In this document: piece after piece, positions 18,250 through 27,291 of the stretch
Layout of the letters: each line of letters opens with the position of its first letter
How positions within the stretch are numbered: position 1 is the first letter of the stretch
Assembly (NCBI RefSeq): GCF_029892485.1
Contig: NZ_JARXVG010000001.1
Span: 558,001-622,000 of the forward strand
DNA from: Variovorax boronicumulans
Lineage (GTDB): Bacteria; Pseudomonadota; Gammaproteobacteria; Burkholderiales; Burkholderiaceae_C
Direction of reading: 5' to 3'
DNA: 64,000 nt
Made by a program: the position numbers and the translations under genes
Notes under the pieces: model-generated
The model's database searches: none
What the model was told of the DNA's origin: nothing
The model's input: only the letters and a program-made list of their open reading frames with translations

Positions 18250-19427
18250 ACCGCCCTCGCCTCGCGCAGCGCCGCGATGTCCGCATCGCTGCGCCCGAGC
18301 CCGCGCAGGATCGCCTCGGTGTGCTCGCCGACGGCCGGGATCGCATCCATGCGGTAGTCGAAGGCGCTCTGCCGTCCGGCCGGCAGCAGCGCCGGAATGT
18401 CGCCGGCCGGCGAGCCCACCTGCCGCCAGCGATCGCGGGCCTGCAGCTGCGGATGCGCCCAGAGCCCGGCCATGTCGTTCATGCGGGCGTTGGCGATCTG
18501 AGCGGCGTCGAGGCGTTCGAGCACCTGCGCCGTGCTCAGCGCGCCGAAGGTCTCCACGATGATGGCGCGCAAGGCCTCGCGGTGTTCGTTGCGGCGCGCG
18601 TTGCTGTCGAAGCGCGCATCGCTCGCGAGCCCCGCCTGCAGCAGCACCTTCTCGCAGAAGGCGCGCCACTCGCGCTCGTTCTGCAGGCCCAGCATCACCG
18701 TGCCGCCGTCGCCCGCGGGGAACGGGCCGTAGGGATAGATGGTGGCGTGCGACGCGGCGCTGCGCGGCGGCGGCGGCGCGCCTTCGTAGGCGTAGTACAT
18801 CGGGTAGCCCATCCACTCGGCGAGCGATTCGAGCATCGACACGTCGATGTGCGAGCCCTTGCCGGTCTTGCTGCGCTGAAGCAGCGCCGCGAGGATGCCG
18901 GTGTATGCGTACATGCCGGCCGCGATGTCGGCGATGGAGTTGCCGGACTTGCACGGGTCTTCGGGCGTGCCGGTGACCGACAGAAAACCCGCTTCGCTCT
19001 GGATCAAGAGGTCGTAGGCCTTCTTGTCGCGGTACGGGCCGTCTTCGCCATAGCCCGAGATGTCGCAGACGATGAGGCGCGGATGCTTCGCCTGCAGCAC
19101 TTCGGCGCCGAGCCCCATGCGCGCGGCCGCGCCCGGTGCGAGGTTCTGCACCAGCACGTCGGCATCGGCGACCAACTCCTGCAGCACCGCGAGCGCGGCG
19201 GGTTGCTTCAGGTCCAGCGTGAGGCTTTCCTTCGAGCGGTTCACCCAGACGAAGTGCGAGGCTTCGCCGCCCACGCGGCCGTCGTAGGCGCGTGCGAAGT
19301 CGCCCACCTCGGGGCGCTCCACCTTGATGACGCGGGCGCCGAGGTCCGCCAGTTGCCGGGTGCAGAACGGCGCAGCAATGGCGTGTTCGAGCGAGATGAC
19401 GGTGATGCCGTCGAGGGGTCTTGTCAT
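18246..19427 (-). CDS. CaiB/BaiF class III acyl-CoA transferase
   Basis: 393 residues from ATG 19427; the frame is open further upstream but that part overlaps the hydratase gene. 'MTRPLDGITVISLEHAIAAP' is the family's N terminus; the catalytic aspartate lies in 'ADIAAGMYAYTGIL', and 'VWVNRSKESLTLDLK' and 'RRNEHREAL' follow as expected. Class III transferases move CoA between a donor such as succinyl-CoA and a dicarboxylate. Neighbouring hydratase and lyase suggest activation of itaconate or mesaconate. Gene gap to the hydratase is 11 bases. Confidence 0.88.
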   Translation of the reverse strand: MTRPLDGITVISLEHAIAAPFCTRQLADLGARVIKVERPEVGDFARAYDGRVGGEASHFVWVNRSKESLTLDLKQPAALAVLQELVADADVLVQNLAPGAAARMGLGAEVLQAKHPRLIVCDISGYGEDGPYRDKKAYDLLIQSEAGFLSVTGTPEDPCKSGNSIADIAAGMYAYTGILAALLQRSKTGKGSHIDVSMLESLAEWMGYPMYYAYEGAPPPPRSAASHATIYPYGPFPAGDGGTVMLGLQNEREWRAFCEKVLLQAGLASDARFDSNARRNEHREALRAIIVETFGALSTAQVLERLDAAQIANARMNDMAGLWAHPQLQARDRWRQVGSPAGDIPALLPAGRQSAFDYRMDAIPAVGEHTEAILRGLGRSDADIAALREARAV

Positions 19428-19438
19428 ATGGATGTTCC

Positions 19439-20329
19439 TCAGGCGAGCACGGCCGTGGCCTGCATCGTGAGCCAGCCATCGGCGTCTTCGCCCCAGAGGC
19501 TGAAGGTCTTGCCATCGACGCCCGGCTTCCCGTGCACGCGGAACGGCGCGATGTCGAAGGTCGGCCGCACGGCGCGGAACTCGAAGCGCGCGAGCTGCGC
19601 GCCCGGCACGTTGCGCCGCAGCAGGTCGACCAGCAGCGTGGCGATCAGCGGGCCGTGCACGATCAGGCCCGGATAGCCCTCGACCTCGGTCACATAGCGC
19701 CGGTCGTAGTGGATGCGGTGGCCGTTGAAGGTCAGCGCCGAGTAGCGGAACAGCAGCACGTCGTCGGGCACGATCTCGCGGCTGAAGACGGCGTCCTGCG
19801 GCGCGGGCGTGGGCGGCGGCGCCTTCTCGCCGGGCGCGGCAGCGGCGCGGTAGACGATGTCGTGCTCCTCGGTCAGCGCGAGGCCGCGTTCGTTGCGCAC
19901 CTTGTGGCGCACGAGCACGAACACCAGTTCGCCGGTGCGGCCGGCCTTGTGAGTGACCGAGGCGATGGTCGAGGTGCGCTCGATGCTGTCGCCCACCGTC
20001 AGCGGATTGCCCGTCTCCCAGCTCAACCGCCCGCCCGCCCACATGCGGCGCGGCAGCGGCACGGGCGGCACGAAGCCGCCGCGCCTGGCATGGCCGTCTT
20101 CGCCGATCTCGGACTGACGGTGGTGCGGCAGGAAGTAAAGCCAATGCCAGAGCGCGGGCAGGCGCGTGCCGGTTGCGGGCGGCGCATCGTCGCGGTCGAG
20201 CGTGGCGGAGAGCGCGCGGACCGGCGCGGCGGTGATCTCGTCGGCCAGCGTTTCGCTGCGGCCTTGCCAGGCCTGGAGCTCTGCGAGCGCGTTGGCGTCG
20301 ATCGAAGGGGTGGGGTTTTCAGAATTCAT
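19439..20329 (-). CDS. MaoC/FAS1-like hydratase (itaconyl- or mesaconyl-CoA hydratase type)
   Basis: 296 residues from ATG 20329. Two hot-dog halves: an N-terminal FAS1-like domain with 'GFVPPVPLPRRMWAGGRL', and a C-terminal domain with 'RYSALTFNGHRIHYDRRYV' and 'GYPGLIVHGPLIATLL', the MaoC hydratase motif with Asp/His catalytic residues. This two-domain layout is that of mesaconyl-C4-CoA hydratase and itaconyl-CoA hydratase. It would hydrate the CoA ester to citramalyl-CoA before cleavage by the lyase two genes downstream. The ribosome site is weak. Confidence 0.82.
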   Translation of the reverse strand: MNSENPTPSIDANALAELQAWQGRSETLADEITAAPVRALSATLDRDDAPPATGTRLPALWHWLYFLPHHRQSEIGEDGHARRGGFVPPVPLPRRMWAGGRLSWETGNPLTVGDSIERTSTIASVTHKAGRTGELVFVLVRHKVRNERGLALTEEHDIVYRAAAAPGEKAPPPTPAPQDAVFSREIVPDDVLLFRYSALTFNGHRIHYDRRYVTEVEGYPGLIVHGPLIATLLVDLLRRNVPGAQLARFEFRAVRPTFDIAPFRVHGKPGVDGKTFSLWGEDADGWLTMQATAVLA

Positions 20330-20340
20330 GGATTCTTCAT

Positions 20341-21321
20341 TCAGTCGACCGCAGCGCCAGAGGCCTTGACGATCCGCGCCCACTTGACGAGATCGTCCTG
20401 CAGCAGTTTCGAAAATTGCTCGGGCGTGGTCGGCGCCGCGATCTCGACGCCTTGCTGGTCGAGCTTGTCGCGCAGGTCCTTGGCGGCCAGCGCCTTGCGC
20501 GTCGCGTCCTGCAGCGTGGCGAGCACGTCGGCCGGCACACCCGTGGGCGCGAACAGACCGATCCACAGCGTGCCGTTGTAGCCCGGCACCGCCTCGGCGA
20601 TGGTGGGTACGTCGGGCAGCACCGCCGAACGCTTGTCGCCGCTCACCGCCAGCGCGCGCAGCTTGCCGGCCTTGATGTGCGAGAGCGCCGAAGGCAGGCT
20701 CGCGAACACGATCGGCAACTGACCGCCCAGCACGTCGTTGAGTGCCGGCGCCACGCCCTTGTAGGGCACGTGCTGCATCGAGATGCCGGCCATGCTGTTG
20801 AGCATTTCGCCGAGCAGGTGGTTGAGCGTGCCGTTGCCGGCCGAGGCGTACTGGTAGTTGGCGCCCTTGGCTCGTGCGAGCTTCAGGAATTCGTTGAAAT
20901 CCCTGGCGGGGAATGAAGGGTTGACAAGCAGCACGTTGGGCACAGCGCCGACGAGGCCCACGGGCTTGAAGTCCTTCACCGGATCGAAGCCCGGGTTCTT
21001 GTAGAGGGCCGGGTTGATGGCCTGGCTGCTGCTGATGGTCATGAGCAGCGTGTAGCCGTCCTTCGGGCCTTTCGCGACGAGTTGCGTGCCGATGTTGCCG
21101 CCCGCGCCGGGCCGGTTGTCGACGACCACGCTGGCGTTGTTCATCACCTCGCCGAGCTTCTGGCCGACAAGGCGGCCGACGATGTCGTTGGTGCCGCCGG
21201 CCGCCTGCGGCACGACGAGCGTGATGGGACGCGAGGGATAGGGCTGTGCGGTTGCAGGACTCGCGGCGATCAGCGTGGCTGCGGCGGCGAGCGAAAGAAG
21301 CGCGAGGGCGCGGAATGTCAT
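20341..21321 (-). CDS. Bug/TctC-family tripartite-tricarboxylate receptor
   Basis: 326 residues from ATG 21321 with GGAGA upstream; a second ATG at 21336 would add five residues. Signal peptide ending at 'ASPATA', then the family start 'QPYPSRPITLVVPQAAGGTND' region, 'VDNRPGAGGNIGTQLVAKGPKDG', and 'HVPYKGVAPALNDVLGGQ'. These periplasmic proteins bind carboxylic acids and serve TctAB permeases or act as sensors. It is the first gene of the operon and is divergent from the LysR regulator. No TctA/TctB genes lie in the window. Confidence 0.92.
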   Translation of the reverse strand: MTFRALALLSLAAAATLIAASPATAQPYPSRPITLVVPQAAGGTNDIVGRLVGQKLGEVMNNASVVVDNRPGAGGNIGTQLVAKGPKDGYTLLMTISSSQAINPALYKNPGFDPVKDFKPVGLVGAVPNVLLVNPSFPARDFNEFLKLARAKGANYQYASAGNGTLNHLLGEMLNSMAGISMQHVPYKGVAPALNDVLGGQLPIVFASLPSALSHIKAGKLRALAVSGDKRSAVLPDVPTIAEAVPGYNGTLWIGLFAPTGVPADVLATLQDATRKALAAKDLRDKLDQQGVEIAAPTTPEQFSKLLQDDLVKWARIVKASGAAVD

Positions 21322-21379
21322 CGTCTTTGTCTCCATGGCCGCATGGTCGTGCGCCATGGCACCGCGCGCAATCTGCGAT

Positions 21380-21408
21380 TTCGGAACCCAGGCTTCTGGA
21401 TTTCCGAA
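21380..21408. promoter_or_regulatory. Inverted repeat, probable LysR operator
   Basis: TTCGGAA (21380-21386) and its exact reverse complement TTCCGAA (21402-21408), separated by 15 bases, sit in the 106-base gap between the divergent Bug and LysR genes. Dyads of this kind and place are typical LysR-type recognition sites. Which gene it activates is inferred from position. Confidence 0.6.
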
Positions 21409-21427
21409 GGCTTGGCTACGATGCCCC

Positions 21428-22345
21428 ATGCTTTTCGACCTGACCGACCTGCGCCTTTTCGTCGCCACCGCCGAGCTCGGCAACCTCACGCGGGCGGCAG
21501 AGCGGCAGCACCTGTCGCTCGCCGCGGCCAGCGCGCGCATCAAGGCGCTCGAAACGCAGGCGGGCCTGCAATTGCTGCAGCGCGAAGCGCGCGGCGTGCG
21601 TCTGCTGCCCCCGGGAGAAGCCTTTCTTCACCATGCCCGCCTCATGCTGCACCAGACCGAGCAGCTGCGCGACGACCTGCTCGAATACGGCGGCGGCCTG
21701 CGCGGCCACCTGCGCGTGTTCGCCAACACCACGGCGGTGACCGATTTCCTGCCCGAGATCCTGCCCGGCTTCCTCGCGCGCAACCCGCGCATCAACGTCG
21801 ACCTTCAGGAAAAACCGAATGCTCAGATCCCGCGCGGCGTGCTCGACGGCCGCGCCGACATCGGCATCGTCGCGGGCCGCGTCGACACGCTGGGCCTGGA
21901 GGCGATCCACTTCAGCACCGACCGGCTGGTGCTCGTCACTTCGCGCAAGCACCGCTTCGCCAAGCGCCGAAAGATTTCATTCGTCGAGACGCTGGACGAA
22001 GACGCCATCGGCATGCAGCAGGGCAGCACGTTGCAGACCTTTCTGGCGCAGATCACCGACAACCTCGGCAAGCGCCAGAAGCTGCGCATCCAGCTGGGCA
22101 GCTTCGATGCGATGTGCCGGATGATCGGCAGCGGCGTGGGCATCGGCGTGGTGCCCGAATCGGCGGCGCGGCGCAACCAGGAGAGCATGCAGCTCGCGCT
22201 GATCGACCTGAGCGATGCGTGGTGCGTGCGCGAGCGCTATCTGCTGGTGCGCAGCCGGGCGGCGCTGCCGATCTATGCGCAGGCGCTGGTGGACACGCTG
22301 TGCCGGCACTATGCGGCGGGCGAAACGGCTTCGGCGAACGCCTGA
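21428..22345 (+). CDS. LysR-family transcriptional regulator
   Basis: 305 residues from ATG 21428. The N-terminal helix-turn-helix reads 'LRLFVATAELGNLTRAAERQHLSLAAASARI' region, followed by a linker helix and a two-lobe effector domain from about residue 90 ('GHLRVFANTTAV', 'ADIGIVAGRVD', 'GSGVGIGVVPES'). Divergent to the CoA-transferase operon with an inverted repeat between, it is most likely the operon's activator. LysR regulators sensing itaconate accompany itaconate-degradation genes in other proteobacteria; here the ligand is inference. Confidence 0.92.
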   Translation: MLFDLTDLRLFVATAELGNLTRAAERQHLSLAAASARIKALETQAGLQLLQREARGVRLLPPGEAFLHHARLMLHQTEQLRDDLLEYGGGLRGHLRVFANTTAVTDFLPEILPGFLARNPRINVDLQEKPNAQIPRGVLDGRADIGIVAGRVDTLGLEAIHFSTDRLVLVTSRKHRFAKRRKISFVETLDEDAIGMQQGSTLQTFLAQITDNLGKRQKLRIQLGSFDAMCRMIGSGVGIGVVPESAARRNQESMQLALIDLSDAWCVRERYLLVRSRAALPIYAQALVDTLCRHYAAGETASANA

Positions 22346-22535
22346 AAAAGCCTTTTCCTGTGTTATTGCGCCAACTTGCAGGCGGTATCTCAGGCCCGCG
22401 ATCTCATCCCCATTTTCTGTGCACAACTTTGGGGACAAGTCATGTGGAGCCTTGTAAAACGAATTTAACTCGTTGTTTTATAACGAGATTCCACACTTTG
22501 CTTAAAAATCAGGCGGTGAACAACTGGCGCGGCGC

Positions 22536-23414
22536 TCAGCTCGCAGCCCCGAGCTTGTCCTGCGTCCGCGTCTCGAAGTCGCCGGCGTCGTGGCGCTCGT
22601 GCAGCTGGCTCTCGGGCTGGCCCCAGGCGCGGTTGACCATGCGGCCGCGCTGCACCGCGGGGCGCTTCGCGATCTCGTCATTCCAGCGCAGCACGTTCTT
22701 GTATTCGCTCACCTGCAGGAACTCGCCCGATTCGTAGAGCTGCCCCTTGGCGAGCGCGCCATACCAGGGCCAGACGGCGATGTCGGCAATCGTGTAATCG
22801 TCACCGCCAAGGTAGCGGCTTTCGGCCAGGCGGCGATCGAGCACGTCGAGCTGGCGTTTCACCTCCATCGCGAAGCGGTCGATGGCGTATTCGATCTTCG
22901 TCGGCGCATAGGCATAGAAGTGCCCGAACCCGCCGCCCAGGTACGGGGCGCTGCCCATCTGCCAGAACAGCCACGAGAGGCATTCGGCGCGCGGCGCACG
23001 CTCGGTCGGAAGAAACGCGCTATCGAACTTCTCGGCCAGGTACTGCAGGATCGCGCCGGACTCGAACACCCGGATCGGCGTGGCGCCGCTGCGGTCCATC
23101 AGCGCGGGGATCTTGGAGTTCGGGTTCACCGCCACGAAGCCGCTGCCGAACTGGGCGCCCTCGCTGATGCGGATCAGCCAGGCGTCGTACTCGGCGCCCG
23201 TGTGGCCCAGCGCGAGCAACTCCTCGAGCATCACCGTCACTTTCACGCCGTTGGGCGTCGCCAGCGAATAGAGTTGCAGCGGGTGCTTGCCCACCGGCAG
23301 GTCTTTCTCATGGGTGGCACCTGCGATCGGGCGATTGATGTTCGCGAAGCGGCCGCCGCTTTCCTTGTTCCAGGACCAGACGGTGGGCGGCGTGTAGGCG
23401 GTCGTGCCATTCAT
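22536..23414 (-). CDS. yghU: YghU-type glutathione-dependent disulfide oxidoreductase
   Basis: 292 residues from ATG 23414; an earlier ATG at 23450 would overlap the divergent GST gene. 'YTPPTVWSWNKESGGRFANINRP' is the long N-terminal extension that sets YghU/YfcG proteins apart, then a thioredoxin-like domain ('TPNGVKVTVMLEEL', 'NPNSKIPAL', 'VFESGAILQYLAEK') and an all-helical GST C domain ('YTIADIAVWPWYG'). These proteins bind two glutathiones and reduce disulfides. The start codons of this gene and the next GST gene are only 28 bases apart, back to back. Confidence 0.93.
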   Translation of the reverse strand: MNGTTAYTPPTVWSWNKESGGRFANINRPIAGATHEKDLPVGKHPLQLYSLATPNGVKVTVMLEELLALGHTGAEYDAWLIRISEGAQFGSGFVAVNPNSKIPALMDRSGATPIRVFESGAILQYLAEKFDSAFLPTERAPRAECLSWLFWQMGSAPYLGGGFGHFYAYAPTKIEYAIDRFAMEVKRQLDVLDRRLAESRYLGGDDYTIADIAVWPWYGALAKGQLYESGEFLQVSEYKNVLRWNDEIAKRPAVQRGRMVNRAWGQPESQLHERHDAGDFETRTQDKLGAAS

Positions 23415-23442
23415 GCAATGAATTCCGGGAGTTGGACAGACG

Positions 23443-24075
23443 ATGATCATTCTCTATGACTGCGCCACGGCGCCGAGTCCGCGCCGCACGCGCATCCTGC
23501 TTGCAGAGAAGGGCATTGCCCACGAGACGGTGCAGGTCGATCTGGTTCGTGGTGAGCAATTGGGCGAGGCCTACCGCGCGATCAATCCGCAATGCACGGT
23601 GCCGGCACTGCACACCGAAGAAGACGGCCTGCTCACCGACAACGCCGCCATCGCGGCCTGGCTGGAGGCGCGCTACCCCGAGCCACCGCTGATGGGCCGC
23701 ACGCCCGCCGAAAAAGCGGAGATCGCCAGCTGGAACTGGCGCATCGAGTTCGAGGGGCTGCTGGCCATTGCCGAGACGCTGCGCAACGGCTCGGCCGCCA
23801 TGGCCGACAGAGCGCTGCCCGGGCCGGTGAACTACGCGCAGATTCCGGAGCTGGCGCAACGCGGGCTCGCGCGCGTGCAGCATTTTTTCGAGACGCTGAA
23901 CGAGCGATTGGCCGGCCGCGATTTCATCGCCACCGACCGGTTCAGCCTGGCCGACATCACCGCCGTGGTGGCGGTGGATTTCGCGCGCATCGTGCGGGTC
24001 AAGCCCGGGGAGCAGCACCCAGAGCTCGTGCGCTGGCGCGCTGCGATGGGCGAGCGGCCGTCGATGTCGCGCTGA
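23443..24075 (+). CDS. Glutathione S-transferase family protein
   Basis: 210 residues. Thioredoxin-like N domain with 'CATAPSPRRTRILLAEKG' and the cis-proline 'CTVPALHTEEDGLLTDNAAIAAWL' region, then a helical C domain with the N-capping box 'FSLADITAVVAVDFAR'. The Ser/Cys near position 7-11 is the likely glutathione contact. Substrate unknown. It shares a very short promoter region with the divergent yghU gene, which suggests joint control. A 125-bp palindrome begins 8 bases after its stop. Confidence 0.88.
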   Translation: MIILYDCATAPSPRRTRILLAEKGIAHETVQVDLVRGEQLGEAYRAINPQCTVPALHTEEDGLLTDNAAIAAWLEARYPEPPLMGRTPAEKAEIASWNWRIEFEGLLAIAETLRNGSAAMADRALPGPVNYAQIPELAQRGLARVQHFFETLNERLAGRDFIATDRFSLADITAVVAVDFARIVRVKPGEQHPELVRWRAAMGERPSMSR

Positions 24076-24083
24076 GCGGCCTG

Positions 24084-24208
24084 GAGAAGGTGCGAAGAAA
24101 CCGTCGCGAGCGCCCCGAGGTCGCATCGAGGACCGGAACCGTACCCAGGTACGGTGAGGACCGCAGATGCGAGATCGGGGTGCGCAGCAGGTTTATTCGC
24201 GCCTTCTC
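24084..24208. repeat. 125-bp long-hairpin intergenic element
   Basis: Outer arms GAGAAGGTGCGAAGAAACC and its near reverse complement GGTTTATTCGCGCCTTCTC (17 of 19 match) enclose further paired blocks: GCGCCCCGA with TCGGGGTGCGC, TCGCATC with GATGCGA, and a central CCGTACC-CA-GGTACGG. The whole piece can fold as one nested hairpin on either strand. It separates the convergent GST and phaA genes and its right arm includes the phaA stop codon. It may act as a bidirectional terminator and looks like a dispersed element. Confidence 0.75.
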
Positions 24209-25385
24209 AGCGTTCGATCGTCAGCGCCACGCCCATGCCGCCGCCGATGCACAGCGAGGCAATACCCTTCTTGGCGTTCTGGCGCTGCATTTCGTGCAGC
24301 AGCGTCACCAGGATGCGGCAGCCCGATGCGCCGATCGGGTGGCCGATGGCAATGGCGCCGCCGTTCACGTTGACCTTGTTCACGTCCCAGCCCATTTCGC
24401 GGTTCACCGCGCAGGCCTGTGCGGCGAAGGCTTCGTTGATCTCGAGCAGGTCGAGGTCGGCGGCCTTCCAGCCGGCGCGCTGCAGCGCCTTGGTCGATGC
24501 GGGCACCGGGCCCATGCCCATGATGGCCGGATCGAGGCCGGCGGTGGCGTAGCTGGCGATGCGGCCGAGCGGCTTCAGGCCGAGGGCGGCGGCCTTCTTG
24601 GCCGTCATCACCATCACGGCAGCGGCGCCATCGTTCAGACCCGAGGCATTGCCCGCGGTCACGCCGCCGGCCTTGTCGAAGGCGGGGCGCAGGCCTGCCA
24701 GGCCTTCGGCGTTGGTCTTGCGGTTGATGAACTCGTCCTTGTCGAAAATGATCGGGTCGCCTTTCTTCTGCGCAATGCTCACGGGAACGATCTCGTCCTT
24801 GAACTTGCCGGCATCCTGCGCGGCCGCGGCCTTGGTCTGGCTGCCGAGTGCCAGCTCGTCCTGCGCGGCGCGGTCGATGCCGTACTTCTTGGCGACGTTC
24901 TCGGCGGTGATGCCCATGTGGTACTGGTTGTAGACGTCCCACAGGCCGTCCACGATCATGGTGTCGACCAGCTTCCAGTCGCCCATGCGCTGGCCGTTGC
25001 GCGAGTTGGGCAGCACGTGGGGCGCGGCGCTCATGTTTTCCTGCCCGCCGGCGATCACGATTTCGCTGTCGCCCGTGGCCACGGCCTGGGCCGCGAGCAT
25101 CACGGCCTTCAGGCCCGAGCCGCAGACGGCGTTGATAGTGAGCGCCGGGGTTTCCTTGGCGCCGCCGCTCTTGAGCCACGCCTGGCGCGCGGGGTTCTGG
25201 CCGGCACCGGCCGCCAGCACCTGGCCCATGATGGCCTCGCCGACCTGGTCGGCCGTGAGGTTGGCGCGTGCCAGCACTTCCTTGATCACGAGGGCGCCCA
25301 GCTCGGTGGCCGAGATGCCGGCGAGCGAGCCGCCGAACTTGCCGACCGGCGTGCGGGCAGCCGAAACGATGACGATGTCTTCCAT
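24207..25385 (-). CDS. phaA: Acetyl-CoA acetyltransferase (beta-ketothiolase) PhaA
   Basis: 392 residues from ATG 25385. Thiolase motifs are complete: acylated Cys88 in 'NAVCGSGLKAV', 'NEAFAAQ', the His of 'NGGAIAIGHPIGASG', and the second cysteine of 'LCIGGGMG'. It condenses two acetyl-CoA to acetoacetyl-CoA, the first step of polyhydroxybutyrate synthesis. It follows phaC by 41 bases, the usual phaCA order. phaB is detached (14235-14972). Confidence 0.96.
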   Translation of the reverse strand: MEDIVIVSAARTPVGKFGGSLAGISATELGALVIKEVLARANLTADQVGEAIMGQVLAAGAGQNPARQAWLKSGGAKETPALTINAVCGSGLKAVMLAAQAVATGDSEIVIAGGQENMSAAPHVLPNSRNGQRMGDWKLVDTMIVDGLWDVYNQYHMGITAENVAKKYGIDRAAQDELALGSQTKAAAAQDAGKFKDEIVPVSIAQKKGDPIIFDKDEFINRKTNAEGLAGLRPAFDKAGGVTAGNASGLNDGAAAVMVMTAKKAAALGLKPLGRIASYATAGLDPAIMGMGPVPASTKALQRAGWKAADLDLLEINEAFAAQACAVNREMGWDVNKVNVNGGAIAIGHPIGASGCRILVTLLHEMQRQNAKKGIASLCIGGGMGVALTIER

Positions 25386-25426
25386 GGAGTTCTCCGTTGA
25401 GGTGATTTGAAGTGGGTGTTGCCGGG

Positions 25427-27178
25427 TCAGGCTCTTGCCTTGACGTAGCGTCCCGGTGCCGGCTCGATGGCCTTGTAGACCTTGCCGTTGCCGTAGCCCT
25501 TGGGCGCGGCGATCTGCTTGCCCCCATGGCCCTTGAGCCATTGTGCCCAGTCGGTCCACCAGCTGCCGGGGTGCTCCGTCGCGCCGGTGAGCCATTCAGC
25601 CTGCGTCTTCGGAAACTTGCCGTCTTCGCGAATCCAGTGGCTGCGCTTTTTCTTGGCGGGCGGATTGATCACGCCGGCGATGTGGCCCGAGGCGCCCATG
25701 ACGAAGCGCTTCTTGCCCGGCAGCAGCTGCGTGGAGGCATACGCGCCGCCAATCGGCACGATGTGGTCTTCGCGCGAGCCGTAGATGTAGGCCGGGATGT
25801 CGATCTTGCCCAGGTCGATCTTCTGGCCGCAGACCGTGAGCGCATTCGGCTTGGCGAGCTTGTTCTCGTGGTACGTGTTGCGCAGGTACCAGGCATAGAA
25901 CGGGCCCGGCAGGTTGGTGGCGTCGCTGTTCCAGTAGAGCAGGTCGAAGGGCGGCGGCGTTTCGCCCTTGAGGTAGTTGCCGACCACGTAGTTCCACACG
26001 AGGTCGTTGGGGCGCAAAAAACTGAAGGTGGAAGCCAAGTCGCCGCCGGGCAGCAGGCCGCCCTTGCCCAGCTGCATTTCGCGGTACGCGACCATCGGCT
26101 CGTCCACGAAGATGTCGAGGATGCCGGTGTCGCTGAAGTCGAGGAAGGTGGTGAGCAGCGTGACCGATGCGGCGGGCTTCTCGCCGCGACCCGCGAGCAC
26201 GGCCAGCGCGGTGCTCAGGATGGTGCCGCCCACGCAGAAGCCGAGCGCATTGATCTGCTTGCTCCCGCTGATGTCCTGCACCGTGTGGATCGCCTGGATC
26301 GCGGCGTTCTCGATGTAGTCGTCCCAGGTGGCCTTGGCGAGCGATTCGTCGGGGTTGCGCCAGCTCACCACGAACACGCGGTGGCCCTGCTCGTTCGCAT
26401 AGCGGATCAGCGAGTTTTCGGGCTGCAGATCGAGGATGTAGAACTTGTTGATGCACGGCGGCACCAGCAGGAAGGGCCGCTCGTAGACCTTGGCCGTGAG
26501 CGGCTTGTATTCGAGCAGCTGGAAGAACTCGTTCTCGAACACCACCGCGCCCTCGGTGGTGGCGACGTTGCGCCCCACTTCGAAGGCGCTCTCGTCGGTC
26601 ATGCTCATGTGCCCCTGCTTGACGTCGTTGAGCAGGTTCTGGATGCCCTTGGCAATGCTCTCGCCCTGCGAGTCGATGGCCTTCTTCTGGGCCTCGGCAT
26701 TGAAGGCGAGCGAGTTGCTGGGCGACGAGGCCGCCATCCATTGCTCGACCGCGAAGCGCAGGCGCGCCTTGGTCTTTTCGTCGGCATCGATGGCCTCGGC
26801 CATGCTGAGCATGGTGCGGCCGTTGAGCAGGTAAACGGCCGCCGAGAAGGCGGCAAGCGGGTTGCTGCCCCAGGCCTCGGAGGCGAAGCGCTTGTCGCCT
26901 TCGGGCTTGGCCTGGAAACCCTGGCCCCAGAGCGCCGTGGCCTCCGCAACATATTGCTGCTGGATGGATTGGAGCTTCTGCGGGTCGATGGCGATCTTCG
27001 GCAGATCGGGCATCTTTGCGCCCTGCGGCATTTGCCACAGCGGCGTGCCGCCGACATCGAAGGCCGAGCCCCCCTTCGTGAGGGACTGCTGGAACGATGC
27101 CAGCGCCTGGGTCCATCCCTCTGAAAGTGCCTGCTGGAAGGGCGCGAATGCATCCGCCCCCGTCGCTTGTTGCTTCAT
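25427..27178 (-). CDS. phaC: Class I poly(R)-hydroxyalkanoate synthase PhaC
   Basis: 583 residues from the second of two adjacent ATGs (27178), better spaced from AGGAGA. The N-terminal third is the PhaC N domain; the alpha/beta-hydrolase part carries the lipase-like box 'GFCVGG' with catalytic Cys near residue 314, the Asp in 'YGSREDHIVPIGGA' and His in 'GASGHIAGVINPP'. Class I length and motifs. It polymerises 3-hydroxyacyl-CoA on the granule surface. No phasin or phaR gene is nearby. Confidence 0.97.
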   Translation of the reverse strand: MKQQATGADAFAPFQQALSEGWTQALASFQQSLTKGGSAFDVGGTPLWQMPQGAKMPDLPKIAIDPQKLQSIQQQYVAEATALWGQGFQAKPEGDKRFASEAWGSNPLAAFSAAVYLLNGRTMLSMAEAIDADEKTKARLRFAVEQWMAASSPSNSLAFNAEAQKKAIDSQGESIAKGIQNLLNDVKQGHMSMTDESAFEVGRNVATTEGAVVFENEFFQLLEYKPLTAKVYERPFLLVPPCINKFYILDLQPENSLIRYANEQGHRVFVVSWRNPDESLAKATWDDYIENAAIQAIHTVQDISGSKQINALGFCVGGTILSTALAVLAGRGEKPAASVTLLTTFLDFSDTGILDIFVDEPMVAYREMQLGKGGLLPGGDLASTFSFLRPNDLVWNYVVGNYLKGETPPPFDLLYWNSDATNLPGPFYAWYLRNTYHENKLAKPNALTVCGQKIDLGKIDIPAYIYGSREDHIVPIGGAYASTQLLPGKKRFVMGASGHIAGVINPPAKKKRSHWIREDGKFPKTQAEWLTGATEHPGSWWTDWAQWLKGHGGKQIAAPKGYGNGKVYKAIEPAPGRYVKARA

Positions 27179-27291
27179 CATGTCTCCTGGTCCTCGCCTG
27201 AATCGAATCCGGATGGGTGCGTGTTTTGAGTATCCTGCATTCGCACGGCACCGACAACGCCGCTCTTTTCTCTTACCGACTGAAACTTCCA

